Counted from the stretch's first letter, positions 47,377 to 57,477 are shown. The stretch is 64,000 bases of DNA from Mesorhizobium sp. PAMC28654 (GCF_020616515.1 NZ_CP085135.1:2728001-2792000); one strand, 5' to 3'. Made by a program: numbers and translations. The notes: generated by a model from the sequence alone, not told the origin.

Positions 47377-47396
47377 GGTCCAGCAATACCGTGCTG

Positions 47397-47816
47397 TTAT
47401 CTCCTGGCGAGGAGATCGCGAATTTCGGTGAGCAGAGCGACATCAGCTGGTGGCGGAGCAGCCGGGGCAGCAGGCTTCTCGCGCTCAAGCCGCTTACGCA
47501 GATTGTTCACCGCCTTGACCATCAGGAAGATGATGAAGGCGAGAATGACGAAGTTCAGCGCCACGGTGATGAAATTGCCGTAGGCAAAAACGGCGCCTTG
47601 TTTGCGCGCGTCAATCAGGTTGGTGGCAGTCACGTTGTGCGACAGCCCAATGAAGTAGTTGGAAAAGTCGACGCCGCCGAGTGCACCGATGAAGGGCATG
47701 ATGATGTCGTTGACCAGCGAAGTGACGATCGTGCCGAAGGCGGCGCCGATGATGACGGCGACGGCCAAGTCCATCACATTGCCCTTGGAAATGAATTCCT
47801 GGAATTCTTTCAGCAT
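47397..47816 (-). CDS. mscL: Large-conductance mechanosensitive channel
   Basis: A 139-residue pentameric inner-membrane channel that opens on hypo-osmotic shock. It has the TM1 gate region [20 protein letters not shown], a periplasmic loop, TM2 [19 protein letters not shown], and the C-terminal helix ending EIRDLLARR. Length is canonical. It is followed by a strong terminator. Confidence 0.97.
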   Translation of the reverse strand: MLKEFQEFISKGNVMDLAVAVIIGAAFGTIVTSLVNDIIMPFIGALGGVDFSNYFIGLSHNVTATNLIDARKQGAVFAYGNFITVALNFVILAFIIFLMVKAVNNLRKRLEREKPAAPAAPPPADVALLTEIRDLLARR

Positions 47817-48062
47817 ATGACCCTCCTGTCATGACAAGCCGCGACCGCTCCACCCCTTCGTTCGGCGCCGGCCCGCATGGAGCATAGCAAAAACCTGCGG
47901 TTGCAAAATGGGTAAAAAGCGGAAAATAACCGGTTTCTCGTCGTCGACACAGCTCGATGCTTCGGTGGTCCTGCTCACAAAGCCGCGATGGACTTGATCC
48001 GCAAGCTGTGATTGCGTCTGGGGCAGACCGGACAGAATTCGGCGAAGGGAGTATCTAGCGGC

Positions 48063-51000
48063 GTGCAGGGCTGGTTCATCGTCATCATCGCGATTGCCTA
48101 TGTGACGTTGCTCTTCGTCATCGCCAGCCTGGGCGACCGGCGCTCGGCCATATCGGGGCCAGGCCGGGCCAGGCCCTTCATCTACGCGCTCAGCCTCGCC
48201 ATCTACTGCACCTCCTGGACCTTCTTTGGTTCGGTTGGACTTTCCTCCGAGCGCGGGCTCGAATTCCTGGGCATCTATACCGGCCCGGTGCTGGTCTTCG
48301 TGTTCGGCTTTCCGCTGCTCAACCGCCTCGTGCGGCTGGCAAAATCGGAGAAGATCACGTCGGTCGCCGACTTCCTCGGCGCGCGCTACGGCAAGAGCTT
48401 CAGCGTGGCCGCGATCGCCACACTGATCGCCACCATCGGTGCGGTGCCCTACATCGCGCTACAGTTAAAGGCAATCTCCGGCTCGGTCAGCCTGATGGTC
48501 GAACATTACACCGGCTCGCCCCCGTCCTTCGACCCGTTCGTCAGCGACATATCGCTGGTCGTCGCCATGCTGCTTGCGCTGTTTGCCGTGCTGTTCGGCA
48601 CTCGCCACGCCGACGCCACCGAGCACCAGGACGGGCTGGTGCTGGCGGTAGCGGTCGAGACCGTGGTCAAGCTGGCCGCCTTCCTGGCCATCGGCCTGAT
48701 GGTCACTTTCCTGATCTTCGGCGGCCCAGCCGACATGTTCGCCAAACTCGCGGAAAATACACAGGTCCGCCAGGCGATGGGCTACTCGACGTCGCTTGCA
48801 ACCTGGCTGGTGCTGACGGGCATCAGCGGCTTCGCCATCATCATGCTGCCGCGCCAGTTCTACGTCACCATCGTCGAGAACCGCAGCGAAGCCGAACTGC
48901 GCACCGCGACCTGGGTGTTTCCGCTCTATCTCGTGGCGATCAACCTGTTCGTGCTGCCGATCGCGTTCGCCGGCCTGGCGCTGGTCGGCACCAAGACCAG
49001 CAGCGACCTCTATGTGCTGTCGCTGCCCTTGTTCAACGGCCATGATTTTCTGGCCATGGCAGCCTTCATCGGTGGCCTGTCGGCGGCGACCGCCATGGTG
49101 ATCGTCGAGAGCGTCGCGCTGTCGATCATGATCTCCAACGACCTCGTCATCCCGCTGTTCGTGCGCCGCCTGCTGAAGACCACGACCTCCGAGAACGAGG
49201 ACTGGTCGACGCTGATCCTCAATGTGAGGCGGGCATCCATCTTCATCATGCTGTTCGTCGCCTTCCTCTACTACCGCGAGAGCACCAACAGTGCGCGGCT
49301 CTCGTCGATCGGCCTGATGTCCTTCGCGGCCATCGCCCAGTTCGCTCCGGCCCTGATCGGCGGCTTGATCTGGCGCGGCGCCAACGGCAGGGGCGCGGCG
49401 CTGGGCATGGTCGCCGGCATCCTCGTCTGGGGCTACACGCTGCTCCTGCCTTCGTTCGCCGCGCCCGATGCCGACATCATCATCCATGGCCTGTTCGGCT
49501 TCGATGCCTTGCGGCCGCAGGCACTGTTCGGCACTATCGCGGAGCCGCTGAACCACGGCGTGCTGTGGAGCCTGTCGATCAACATGCTGTTCTTCGTCCT
49601 GGGTTCGCTTTCCCGCGCCTCGGTGCCGCTGGAACGCATACAGGCATCCATCTTCGTGCCACGCGAGGCCGGTCCGATGCCAAGCCTGCGCCGCTTCCGC
49701 ACCGCCATCACCGTCAACGACCTCAAGGACACCATCTCGCGCTATCTCGGCGTCGAACGCACCGAACGCTCCTTTCAGTCTTTCGAAAAGAGCGGTGGCA
49801 CGTCGCTGCACGGCAAGGAGCAGGCGAGCATGGACGTGATCCGCTTCTCCGAGCAATTGCTGGCCAGCGCGGTCGGCTCCTCCTCGGCACGGCTGATCCT
49901 GGAGCTGTTGTTGCGTCGCAATGATCGCGAGTCCAAGGATGCTTTCCGCCTGCTCGATGACGCCACCGAGGCGCTGCAGCACAATCGCGACCTGCTGCAG
50001 ATCGCGCTCGACCAGATGGAACAGGGCATCACCGTTTTCGACCGGGATTTCCGCCTGATCTGCTGGAACCGCCAGTATCGTGCGCTGTTCGACCTGCCCG
50101 ACGAGATGGGCCAGGTCGGCGTCTCGCTCGACCGCATCCTTTATCACCTTGCCGAGCGCGGCGACATTCCAGCGGACCAGCGGGTGGCGATGCTGAACCG
50201 GCTGACCAGCTTCGTCAGTCCCTGGCAGATGGAGCTGAAGACCAGCGGCCGCACCCTGGAGCTGCGCTCCAACCCGATGCCGGACGGCGGCATCGTCGCC
50301 ACCTATGCCGATATTTCCGGGCGCGTCGAACAGGATCTGGCGCTGAAACGCGCGAATGAATCGCTGGAGCAGCGCGTCAAGAACCGCACCATCGAACTCA
50401 CCCGCGTCAATGAGGAACTGGCGCAGGCGCAGATGCTGGCCGAGGAGGCCAATCTGGGCAAGACGCGCTTCCTCGCCGCCGCCGGCCACGACATCCTGCA
50501 ACCCTTGAACGCCGCCCGGCTCTATTGCTCGTCGCTGATCGAGAAGGCCGGCAAGGGAGCCGCCGGAAAGGCCGCGGTCAACATCGAATCGTCACTGGAG
50601 TCGGTGGAGACCATCCTTGGCGCGGTGCTCGACATTTCCCGGCTCGACGCCGGCGCGATGAAGCCTGATGACACCACTTTCAGCCTGGATGGACTGCTCA
50701 GACAGATCGGAAACGACTTCCGGCCGCTTGCCGCCGAGAAGAAACTCGAGCTGACGATCATGACGTCGTCGCTCAGCGTCATCACGGACCGCAACCTGCT
50801 GCGCCGCCTGATCCAGAATCTCGTCTCCAACGCCATCAAGTACACGCGCCACGGCCGGGTTCTGGTGGGTGTGCGGCGGCGTGGCGAGATGGCCGAGATC
50901 CAGGTGATCGACACCGGTATCGGCATCGCCGGCGACAAGCTGAACACAGTCTTTCGCGAATTCACCCGGCTCGACGAAGGCGCGCGCGAGGCCGAGGGCC

Positions 51001-51551
51001 TTGGCCTCGGCCTCTCGATCGTCGACCGCCTCGCCCGGGTGCTGCGCCTTGAAATCCGGATCTTTTCAAATCCGGGCAAGGGCACGCGTTTCTCGGTCAT
51101 CCTGCCGGTCGCGGCCGTGCAGGAGCCGCGCCGCGAGATCGAAGCCAAGGCCCCTGCTCGCACCACCACTTCGCTTGCCGGGCTGCATGTTCTCTGCATC
51201 GACAATGACGCCCGCATCCTCGACGGCATGAGGCTGTTGCTCGAAGGGTGGGGCTGCATCGTCGAAACCACTTCCGGCTCGCACGACCTGAACGGACCGG
51301 CGATGCATCGCCCTGACATCATCCTTGCCGATTATCATCTCGATGGCGAAACCGGCCTCGGCGTCATCCGAAAGCTGCGCGCGGTCCATGGCGAGGACAT
51401 CCCGGCCGTGCTGGTCACCGCCGACCGTTCGAACGAAGTGCGCACCGCCGCCGAAAGGCTCGACGTACCGGTGATCAACAAGCCGCTGAAACCCGCGGCG
51501 CTGCGTTCGATGATGGCGCGCATCAGGCCGCTGGCGCCGGCGGCGGAGTGA
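48063..51551 (+). CDS. Sodium/solute symporter-hybrid histidine kinase (CrbS/MxtR-like)
   Basis: A 1162-residue sensor. About the first 490 residues are an SSS/SLC5 transporter with about 13 spans (TSVADFLGARYGKSFSVAA). A PAS domain near 640-750 follows (LDQMEQGITVFDRDFRLICW), then a HisKA domain with the phospho-histidine near 808 in AAAGHDILQPLNAARLYC, an HATPase domain (NLVSNAIKYT, DTGIGI, GLGLGLSIV) and a C-terminal receiver with the acceptor aspartate near 1091 in ILADYHLDGETG. This matches CrbS/MxtR kinases, which control acetate use with a LuxR-type partner; a related but frameshifted regulator lies at 56258-56916. GTG at 48063 is preferred; TTG at 48012 is possible. Confidence 0.85.
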   Translation: MQGWFIVIIAIAYVTLLFVIASLGDRRSAISGPGRARPFIYALSLAIYCTSWTFFGSVGLSSERGLEFLGIYTGPVLVFVFGFPLLNRLVRLAKSEKITSVADFLGARYGKSFSVAAIATLIATIGAVPYIALQLKAISGSVSLMVEHYTGSPPSFDPFVSDISLVVAMLLALFAVLFGTRHADATEHQDGLVLAVAVETVVKLAAFLAIGLMVTFLIFGGPADMFAKLAENTQVRQAMGYSTSLATWLVLTGISGFAIIMLPRQFYVTIVENRSEAELRTATWVFPLYLVAINLFVLPIAFAGLALVGTKTSSDLYVLSLPLFNGHDFLAMAAFIGGLSAATAMVIVESVALSIMISNDLVIPLFVRRLLKTTTSENEDWSTLILNVRRASIFIMLFVAFLYYRESTNSARLSSIGLMSFAAIAQFAPALIGGLIWRGANGRGAALGMVAGILVWGYTLLLPSFAAPDADIIIHGLFGFDALRPQALFGTIAEPLNHGVLWSLSINMLFFVLGSLSRASVPLERIQASIFVPREAGPMPSLRRFRTAITVNDLKDTISRYLGVERTERSFQSFEKSGGTSLHGKEQASMDVIRFSEQLLASAVGSSSARLILELLLRRNDRESKDAFRLLDDATEALQHNRDLLQIALDQMEQGITVFDRDFRLICWNRQYRALFDLPDEMGQVGVSLDRILYHLAERGDIPADQRVAMLNRLTSFVSPWQMELKTSGRTLELRSNPMPDGGIVATYADISGRVEQDLALKRANESLEQRVKNRTIELTRVNEELAQAQMLAEEANLGKTRFLAAAGHDILQPLNAARLYCSSLIEKAGKGAAGKAAVNIESSLESVETILGAVLDISRLDAGAMKPDDTTFSLDGLLRQIGNDFRPLAAEKKLELTIMTSSLSVITDRNLLRRLIQNLVSNAIKYTRHGRVLVGVRRRGEMAEIQVIDTGIGIAGDKLNTVFREFTRLDEGAREAEGLGLGLSIVDRLARVLRLEIRIFSNPGKGTRFSVILPVAAVQEPRREIEAKAPARTTTSLAGLHVLCIDNDARILDGMRLLLEGWGCIVETTSGSHDLNGPAMHRPDIILADYHLDGETGLGVIRKLRAVHGEDIPAVLVTADRSNEVRTAAERLDVPVINKPLKPAALRSMMARIRPLAPAAE

Positions 51552-51593
51552 CGTCAAGGGAACCCAACAGTTCGCCGGCCATAGCCGGCTGCC

Positions 51594-52229
51594 TCAACCC
51601 CGGTGCCCGAGGCTTCCAAGATAGGCGCAGAACATGTCGGCCATCGCGTCGGCGTGGCTTTCGATCTCCGCAGGTGTTCGGGGGCTTCCCGAAAAATCCC
51701 TTCCCACCGCGCTGAGCGTCATCATGATCAGCTCGCCGGCCAAGGCACGGACAGCTTCCGGAGCCTCAGGCAATGCCTCCCGCAGGAAGGTCTGGACGGT
51801 TCGCTTTCCCGAGGCCCTGGCCTCATGCGCCTCGGGTGCATCGCGATAGAGGGGTGCCGCGTCATTGAGCGCCCCACGCACGGCAGCCTCATCGCATTCC
51901 GAGAGGATGAAGGCATGGACCAACGAACGCAGCCGTTCGAGCGGTGGCTGCCTGGTATCCTCAAGGATGTTGCGCAGCAGGCCGCCCGTCTGCCGCCATT
52001 CATCGCTCTGGAGCCTGAACAGGAGCGCGGCCTTGTTCGGGAAATACTGATAGAGCGAGCCGACACTGACGCCGGCTTTTTCAGCCACGCGCGTGGTGGT
52101 GAAACGCCGCGCGCCTTCGCTCTCCAAAACCTGAACAGCGGCCTCCAAAATCGCGGCGACAAGCTCCGTGGCGCGGGCTTGTTTTGGCTGTTTTCGTGAA
52201 GAAATTGAATGGTTTGGGCGTTCGGCCAC
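51594..52229 (-). CDS. TetR-family transcriptional regulator
   Basis: A 211-residue repressor. The HTH is in FTTTRVAEKAGVSVGSLYQY followed by FPNKAALL; the C-terminal ligand domain is of the TetR_C type (ALNDAAPLYRDAPEAHE). GTG at 52229 is chosen with a GGAAG site; an earlier frame reaches 52304. It is divergent from the O-methyltransferase with a 92-nt gap, so it probably controls that gene and itself. Confidence 0.88.
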   Translation of the reverse strand: MAERPNHSISSRKQPKQARATELVAAILEAAVQVLESEGARRFTTTRVAEKAGVSVGSLYQYFPNKAALLFRLQSDEWRQTGGLLRNILEDTRQPPLERLRSLVHAFILSECDEAAVRGALNDAAPLYRDAPEAHEARASGKRTVQTFLREALPEAPEAVRALAGELIMMTLSAVGRDFSGSPRTPAEIESHADAMADMFCAYLGSLGHRG

Positions 52230-52321
52230 GGCGCGCTTCCGCAATGCGAATTGGAAACCTGAAGGATTATTCGTATTTTGATGGCGACACAAGAACGCAG
52301 TCATTTTCGACAGGAGCCTTC

Positions 52322-52978
52322 ATGACGACGCTCACCAACGCCCCGCTCGCACCTCTGCTCGCTCGCCTGTTCAAAGAGGCGAGCACCGCGACCAGTCCGG
52401 CAATGGCCGCACTCTCGCACGATGAGCGTGCACGCCTGCTGCGGAGCAAGACCGAGTATATCGAAGTCTACGGACAGCTGAAGGATCTCTGGCTCGCGGT
52501 TTCACCGGAGACCGGCACGTTGCTCTACATGCTGGCGCGAAGCAGCGGCGCGCGCATCATCATCGAGTTCGGCACCTCGTTCGGTATTTCGACGCTCTAT
52601 CTTGCCGCGGCATTGCGGGACAATGGCGGCGGCCACCTGATCACCACCGAGTTCGAGCCGTCCAAGGTAATGCGGGCCAAGGCCAACCTGACGGAGGGCG
52701 GCCTCATCGACCTTGTGGAAATCCGAGAGGGAGACGCGCTGCGGACATTGAGCGACGACCTGCCAGAGACAATCGACCTGCTGCTCCTCGACGGCGCCAA
52801 GGCGCTCTATCCGGAGATCCTGAGCCTCGTCGAAAGCCGCCTGCGGCCAGGCGCGTTGGTCATCGCCGACAACGCCGATTTCTCTCCTGAATATCTGGAG
52901 CGCGTGCGCTCGCCGGCATCCGGCTACATGTCCACGCCCTTCGGCGAGGATGTCGAACTGTCCGTACGTCTCGGCTGA
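52322..52978 (+). CDS. SAM-dependent O-methyltransferase (class I)
   Basis: A 218-residue caffeoyl-CoA-OMT-like methyltransferase. The SAM motif I is IIEFGTSFGISTLYLA, motif II TTEFEPSK, and LLLLDGAKALYPEIL carries the metal-type acidic residue; ADNADF follows. The substrate is unknown. ACAGGAG lies 5 nt before the ATG. The divergent TetR gene suggests small-molecule induction. Confidence 0.85.
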   Translation: MTTLTNAPLAPLLARLFKEASTATSPAMAALSHDERARLLRSKTEYIEVYGQLKDLWLAVSPETGTLLYMLARSSGARIIIEFGTSFGISTLYLAAALRDNGGGHLITTEFEPSKVMRAKANLTEGGLIDLVEIREGDALRTLSDDLPETIDLLLLDGAKALYPEILSLVESRLRPGALVIADNADFSPEYLERVRSPASGYMSTPFGEDVELSVRLG

Positions 52979-53220
52979 GGCTGGCGCTGCCCGACTGGAG
53001 CCAGTTGCTCAAATACCCATGTCGCCCCAAGGGCGGCCGTAAGCGTTTACGTCAACCAACGCGATCTCCGGGCCTCGCACACCAGTCGAGGTCCCCATGC
53101 GCAGGTGACGTTCATGATCAATCCACTCTTGTCCTTCTGGCGCGCGATGCCGCGTCCGGCCCTGTTGGCTGCGCACAGCGCATCCCGTCGAACGACGGCC
53201 CACACGCGGAGTGCATGACC

Positions 53221-54405
53221 ATGTCTGAAACCGATCGACCCGACCTTGCCTATCGCCGCGTCGTTGCCCTGACGGCGGCGCTGTTCCTTTCCTATCTCAC
53301 CGTTGCGATGTCGCTTCCGGCGGTGCCAATCCATGTCGTCCAGGGGCTGGGTCTCAGCAACGCGCTGGGCGGACTTGCCGTCGGCATCGCCTTTCTGTCG
53401 ACGATCCTGACGCGTGCCCATGCCGGCGCATTGGCCGACCGGCTCGGCGGCAAGGTCTGCATGCAGCGCGGCTTGATCCTCTATGCGGTGGCAGGACTGA
53501 CCTGCCTGCTGGCGAATTGGCCCGGACTGCCGGTCGAAGGCAGCTATGCCTTGCTGATTGTCGGCCGGCTGGTGCTCGGGCTGGGCGAAAGCCTGGGCAT
53601 GGTGGGAATGATCAACTGGGCCATCGGCCTGATGGGCCATGGCCGGTCTGGCAGGGTAATCTCGCTGGTCGGGATGGGCATGTATGGCGCCTTTGCCGCC
53701 GGCGGGCCGCTGGGCCTGATGGTGCTCGACCGGCTGGGTTTTGCCGGATTGATGGGCGTCTGCACGGCATTGCCATTGCTGGGGCTGATCGCCATTCATC
53801 GGCTTCCGGCCGTGGCGCCTCATGCCGGCCAACGCGAATCCTTCTGGCGCATCGTCGGCCGCATCTGGCGCCCGGGCGCCGCCGTCGGGCTGCAAGGCGT
53901 GGGCTTCGCGGCCCTTGGCGCTTTCTTTTCCCTTTATTTCCTCAGTCGCGGTTGGCCGCATGCCGGGCTCGGCCTGACCTTCTTCGGCGTCGGCTTCGTG
54001 CTGGTCCGGCTGTTTTGTGGCAATCTGCCGGACCGTATCGGCGGAACACCCGTCGCCATCGCCTCGCTGATCGTGGAGGCCTGCGGCCAATATCTGTTGT
54101 GGCTGGCGCCTGGACCATGGCTGGCGTTGACCGGTGCCCTGCTGACCGGGCTTGGCTGCTCGATGGTGTTCCCGGCCATGGGCTCCGAGGTCGTCAAGCG
54201 AGTGCCGCCGCATCTGCGTGGCACCGCGGTGGGCGGCTTCGCCGCCTTCCAGGATCTGGCCTATGGCGCGACGGCGCCCGTGGTCGGGCTGCTCGCGGAT
54301 TCCTCGGGCTATTCCGTGGTGTTCCTCATCGGCGGCCTCGCCGCGACGCTCGGCCTGTGGATGGCTGTATCGGCGCACCGGCAGGCGCGTCCGGCCATCG
54401 CATGA
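53221..54405 (+). CDS. MFS transporter (YfcJ/YhhS-like)
   Basis: A 394-residue 12-span major facilitator. The loop 2-3 motif GALADRLGGKVCMQRG is typical, and RSGRVISLVGMGMYGAFAAG and PDRIGGTPVAIAS repeat it in the second half. The family is close to YfcJ/YhhS-type efflux proteins. ATG at 53221 with GGAG 9 nt upstream is preferred; ATG at 53215 is in frame. It converges on the frameshifted oxidase across two hairpins. The substrate is unknown. Confidence 0.85.
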   Translation: MSETDRPDLAYRRVVALTAALFLSYLTVAMSLPAVPIHVVQGLGLSNALGGLAVGIAFLSTILTRAHAGALADRLGGKVCMQRGLILYAVAGLTCLLANWPGLPVEGSYALLIVGRLVLGLGESLGMVGMINWAIGLMGHGRSGRVISLVGMGMYGAFAAGGPLGLMVLDRLGFAGLMGVCTALPLLGLIAIHRLPAVAPHAGQRESFWRIVGRIWRPGAAVGLQGVGFAALGAFFSLYFLSRGWPHAGLGLTFFGVGFVLVRLFCGNLPDRIGGTPVAIASLIVEACGQYLLWLAPGPWLALTGALLTGLGCSMVFPAMGSEVVKRVPPHLRGTAVGGFAAFQDLAYGATAPVVGLLADSSGYSVVFLIGGLAATLGLWMAVSAHRQARPAIA

Positions 54406-54445
54406 CGCCGGTCGTCGTACCGTTGCTTTCGGTTGACCGTCATCG

Positions 54446-54530
54446 CCTCTCGTTGGGCAAACACAGCGAGAGGACGCGCCGAGCGCCAATATCCCGTGCG
54501 GGCAATTGATATCGAAGGCACCCGCACGGG
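54446..54530. terminator. Double hairpin between convergent MFS and FAD-oxidase genes
   Basis: CCTCTCG...CGAGAGG (54446-54473, 14-nt loop) and CCCGTGCGGG...CCCGCACGGG (54493-54530, perfect 10-bp arms, 18-nt loop). The second ends 9 nt before the stop of the minus-strand oxidase. Together they probably end both transcripts. There are no U tracts. Confidence 0.55.
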
Positions 54531-54539
54531 TTGCACGCC

Positions 54540-55980
54540 TCAAGCGGCGCGCTGGCCCTCCTTCGGCCGCAGATTCTGGTTCATGCGGAACAGATTCAGC
54601 GGGTCGTAGCGCTGCTTGATTTCCACTAGCCGCCGATAGTTGCCGCCATAGGCGGCTTCAACCCGGCCGGCCTCGTCTTCAGGCATGAAGTTCACGTAAA
54701 CCGTGCCGGCGGCATAAGGCTTGACCGCTTCATAAAGGCCGCGAGCCCAGTCGATGCATGCTTTGTCCATTGCCGGTTCGCGCCAGCGGGCGTGAACGTT
54801 CATGACGAAATGCGAGTTGCGCTGTGGAAACAGCCGTCGCATCCGCCTTGATGCGACCCGCCGCGCCACCGACATGGCCGATGAATATCTCGCATTCGGG
54901 GCCGGGAAGCTTGGCTATTGCCGCCGTGATGGCCGCAGCCGCATTGTCTGAAAACTCGGTGAGATCATGGCTCTTCCAGTAGTTGCGAGCGCCCGGCGCA
55001 AGCAGCGGGTCGAAGGCCTGCTGCCAGCCGGTGAACGGGTTGGGGCCAACGACGTCGGCAATCGGCGTGCCGATGGCGCGAAGCTTCTGCGTCGCCTTTT
55101 CCCCCGCCTGGATGTCGCCGCAATAGCACATGGCCAGCACCAGCACCTCCTTGCCATGCCATTCGGTCGGCAGGAACGGCAGCGGTGGCGCCTGCCGCAT
55201 GACGACCCAACAGGTCAGTTCGTCAGGCGCGGCTTCGAGCGCCTTGCGATATTCCCACAGCACCTTCTCGGCGTCGGCGAAGGGATGGACGACCAGCCCC
55301 GACAGAACCTGCGGGCCCATCTGGTGGAGTTTGAACTCGAACGCGGTGACGATGCCGAAATTGCCGCCGCCGCCGCGCAGCGCCCAGAACAGATCGGGAT
55401 TTTCGGTCTGGCTGGCGCGCAGCAATTTGCCGTCGGCGGTGACCACATCGGCGGAGACAAGATTGTCGATGGTCAGGCCGAATTTCCGGGTGATCCAGCC
55501 GAAGCCGCCGCCCAGCGTCAATCCTGATATGCCGGTGGTCGAGTTGATGCCGGTTGGCACCGCCAGACCGAAGGCCTGCGTTTCCTTGTCGACATCGGCA
55601 AGTGTCGCGCCGGGCCCGACCCATGCGCGCTGTGCCTCCACGTCGACCCGCACCGACTTCATCGGCGACAGATCGATCATCATGCCGCCATCGCAGACGG
55701 CGCTGCCGGCAATGTTGTGGCCGCCGCCGCGCACCGCGACGAGAAGCCTGTTTTCCCTTGCAAAATTCACGGCGTTGATCACGTCGGAAGCGCCGGAGCA
55801 GCGCACGATCAGCCCAGGCCGCCGATCAATGGTGGCATTCCAGACGGTGCGTGCGTCGTCGTAAGCTGTATCGCCCTCCTGAAGCAGTGTGCCGCGCAAC
55901 TGCGCCGCAAGCGCTTCCAAGGCTGCGGCATTGACTTTCGTCTTGCCACGTTCAAGCGTTGTGAGGCTCATGGTATTCAT
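54540..55980 (-). pseudogene. FAD-linked oxidase (berberine-bridge type), frameshifted
   Basis: A family-length oxidoreductase split into two frames. Frame one (from 55980) has the FAD-binding region with the histidyl-flavin motif GGGHNIAG, GGGFGWITRKFGLTIDNLVS and WALRGGGGNFGIVT, and stays collinear to IKADATA. Frame two resumes with PQRNSHFVMNVHARW and ends with the BBE domain NYRRLVEIKQRYDPLNLF then RMNQN. The break is at an AAA run (54828-54830): removing one A restores TAVPQRNSHF, which fits the family. It is either a sequencing error or a recent inactivation. The substrate is unknown. Confidence 0.85.
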
Positions 55981-56257
55981 GGTTTCCTCCCAATTTGCTG
56001 ATGAGCCGGTTTTCCCTCAAACGCCTTTAAGTTTGCTCTTATATTAGAAATCCCGCAAGCACAGACCGGCATGACGTTGCCACGATGGGCAAATTCGAAG
56101 CGCTGCTTCGACCACATGGGCGCCGGATTTCATCCGTCGTCGTGTCCACGACAGTCTTCGACCATCTGAACGAAACCGCGCCAACAGTGTGAAAAACATC
56201 GATGGCGCACCGATCACCCTCCAGGAGTGTCGGGCCAGCGATGATAGTCCTGGGAGC

Positions 56258-56916
56258 TCAGTTCACTGGCTGTAGCGGGTCGCCGCCGATCTTGGCCAGC
56301 TGGATCACCGCCTGGGTGCGGCTGTCGACACCGAGCTTCTGCAGGATGGCGGAGACATGCGCCTTGATGGTCGCCTCGGAGACGCCGAGCTCATAGGCGA
56401 TCTGCTTGTTGAGCAGGCCTTCCGCCAGCATGCCGAGCACACGGGTCTGCTGCGGCGTCAGTGCCTGCAGCCGCTTGATCAGATCGGAAATCTCGGGATC
56501 GCGCTCCACGCCGAGATCGATGCCGATGGGCGCGGCGATATCGCCGGCCAAACCGACTGCACGGCGTTGCGAATCTCTTCCATGCTGGCCGATTTGGAGA
56601 TGAATCCGGAGGCGCCTAGATCGAGCGCGCGCCGGATCGTCACCGGATCATCATGCGCCGACACCACCACCATCGGCACAGCCGGGTGGATGCCGCGCAG
56701 CGAGATCAGGCCGGACAGGCCGCTTGCTCCCGGCATGGACAGGTCGAGCAGCACCAGATCGACATCCTCATTGGCGACGACCAGAGCCTTGGCGCTTTCG
56801 AAATCGCCGGCCTCGTGGATGGCGGCAACATTGCCGATGCCGGCAAGCGCCTCCCTCAGCGCGCCGCGAAACAGCGGATGGTCGTCGGCGATGACGAAAG
56901 TGTAGCCCGACGGCAA
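56258..56916 (-). pseudogene. LuxR-family response regulator (CrbR/ErdR-like), frameshifted
   Basis: The receiver domain (from 56916) has IADDHPLFRGALREAL, the acceptor Asp in LVLLDLSMPGASGL and the lysine in SGFISKSASMEEI. The frame then breaks, and the NarL/LuxR HTH is read in another frame (LTPQQTRVLGMLAEGLLNKQ and IAYELGVSEATIKAHVSAIL). The break is at an AAA run (56550-56552); one more A restores QSVLAGDIAA. The parts together match the CrbR/ErdR regulators that partner SSS-type kinases like the one at 48063-51551. Confidence 0.85.
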
Positions 56917-57039
56917 ATGCTCCTCCCCGAATCCCCTGATGATTTTATGTTTTTACGGGACCAGTCGGATTATGCGGCGATGCATCCTGTTTTCAAGCGG
57001 CAAAGACAGCTTCGCGGGTTTTCCCCAGGCGCTTGTCAT

Positions 57040-57477
57040 TCAAGTCTTTTGCGAATTGAGCTTGGCGCCGTCGCCGCCACTATCCTTGTTCATATCCTTG
57101 ACGATCCCCATGAAGCCGCGCACGAAACGCTCCATGTAGCTCATCGTCTTGTTGAAATCCTCCTCGCTGGGCAGGTTCGATTCCAGACGGGCGGACAGCG
57201 AATTCTCAAGCTTGGTGACGCGCTCGTCCATCGCCTTCATCGACGTCTGGAGACGGTCGATCTCGTCCTGGTAGGCAGCACGTTCGTCCGCCGCCACTTT
57301 GCATACCAACTGGCCGGAGTGCTCCTCGCAGATCGACATCGCACCGGTCTGCGTATCCATGCGCACATAACCGTTGGTCGATTTTTCGAGACGGTAGCGA
57401 TCGGTTTCCTCAGAATACGCTGATGCCGCGACAAGTGAGACAAGAGCGGCGGGGATCAAGACGTGCTGCAGACGCAT
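57040..57477 (-). CDS. Exported coiled-coil hypothetical protein
   Basis: A 145-residue protein with a signal peptide (MRLQHVLIPAALVSLVAASA). A short beta-rich part has a Cys pair (SICEEHSGQLVC), probably a disulfide. Then comes a heptad-rich helix (DEIDRLQTSMKAMDERVTKL) and a FVRGFMGIVKDMNKDSGGDG tail. GGAGG lies 5 nt before the ATG at 57477. No named family is recognised. It lies downstream of the DUF952 promoter region and is divergent from it. Confidence 0.72.
   Translation of the reverse strand: MRLQHVLIPAALVSLVAASAYSEETDRYRLEKSTNGYVRMDTQTGAMSICEEHSGQLVCKVAADERAAYQDEIDRLQTSMKAMDERVTKLENSLSARLESNLPSEEDFNKTMSYMERFVRGFMGIVKDMNKDSGGDGAKLNSQKT

Noticed and set aside
48465..50501. 678-codon minus-strand frame opposite the symporter-kinase
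   Set aside because: Composition is typical of antisense high-GC frames (Gln/His/Asp-rich); no domain is seen.
53047..54543. 498-codon minus-strand frame opposite the MFS gene
   Set aside because: Antisense shadow; the plus strand has a clean 12-span transporter.
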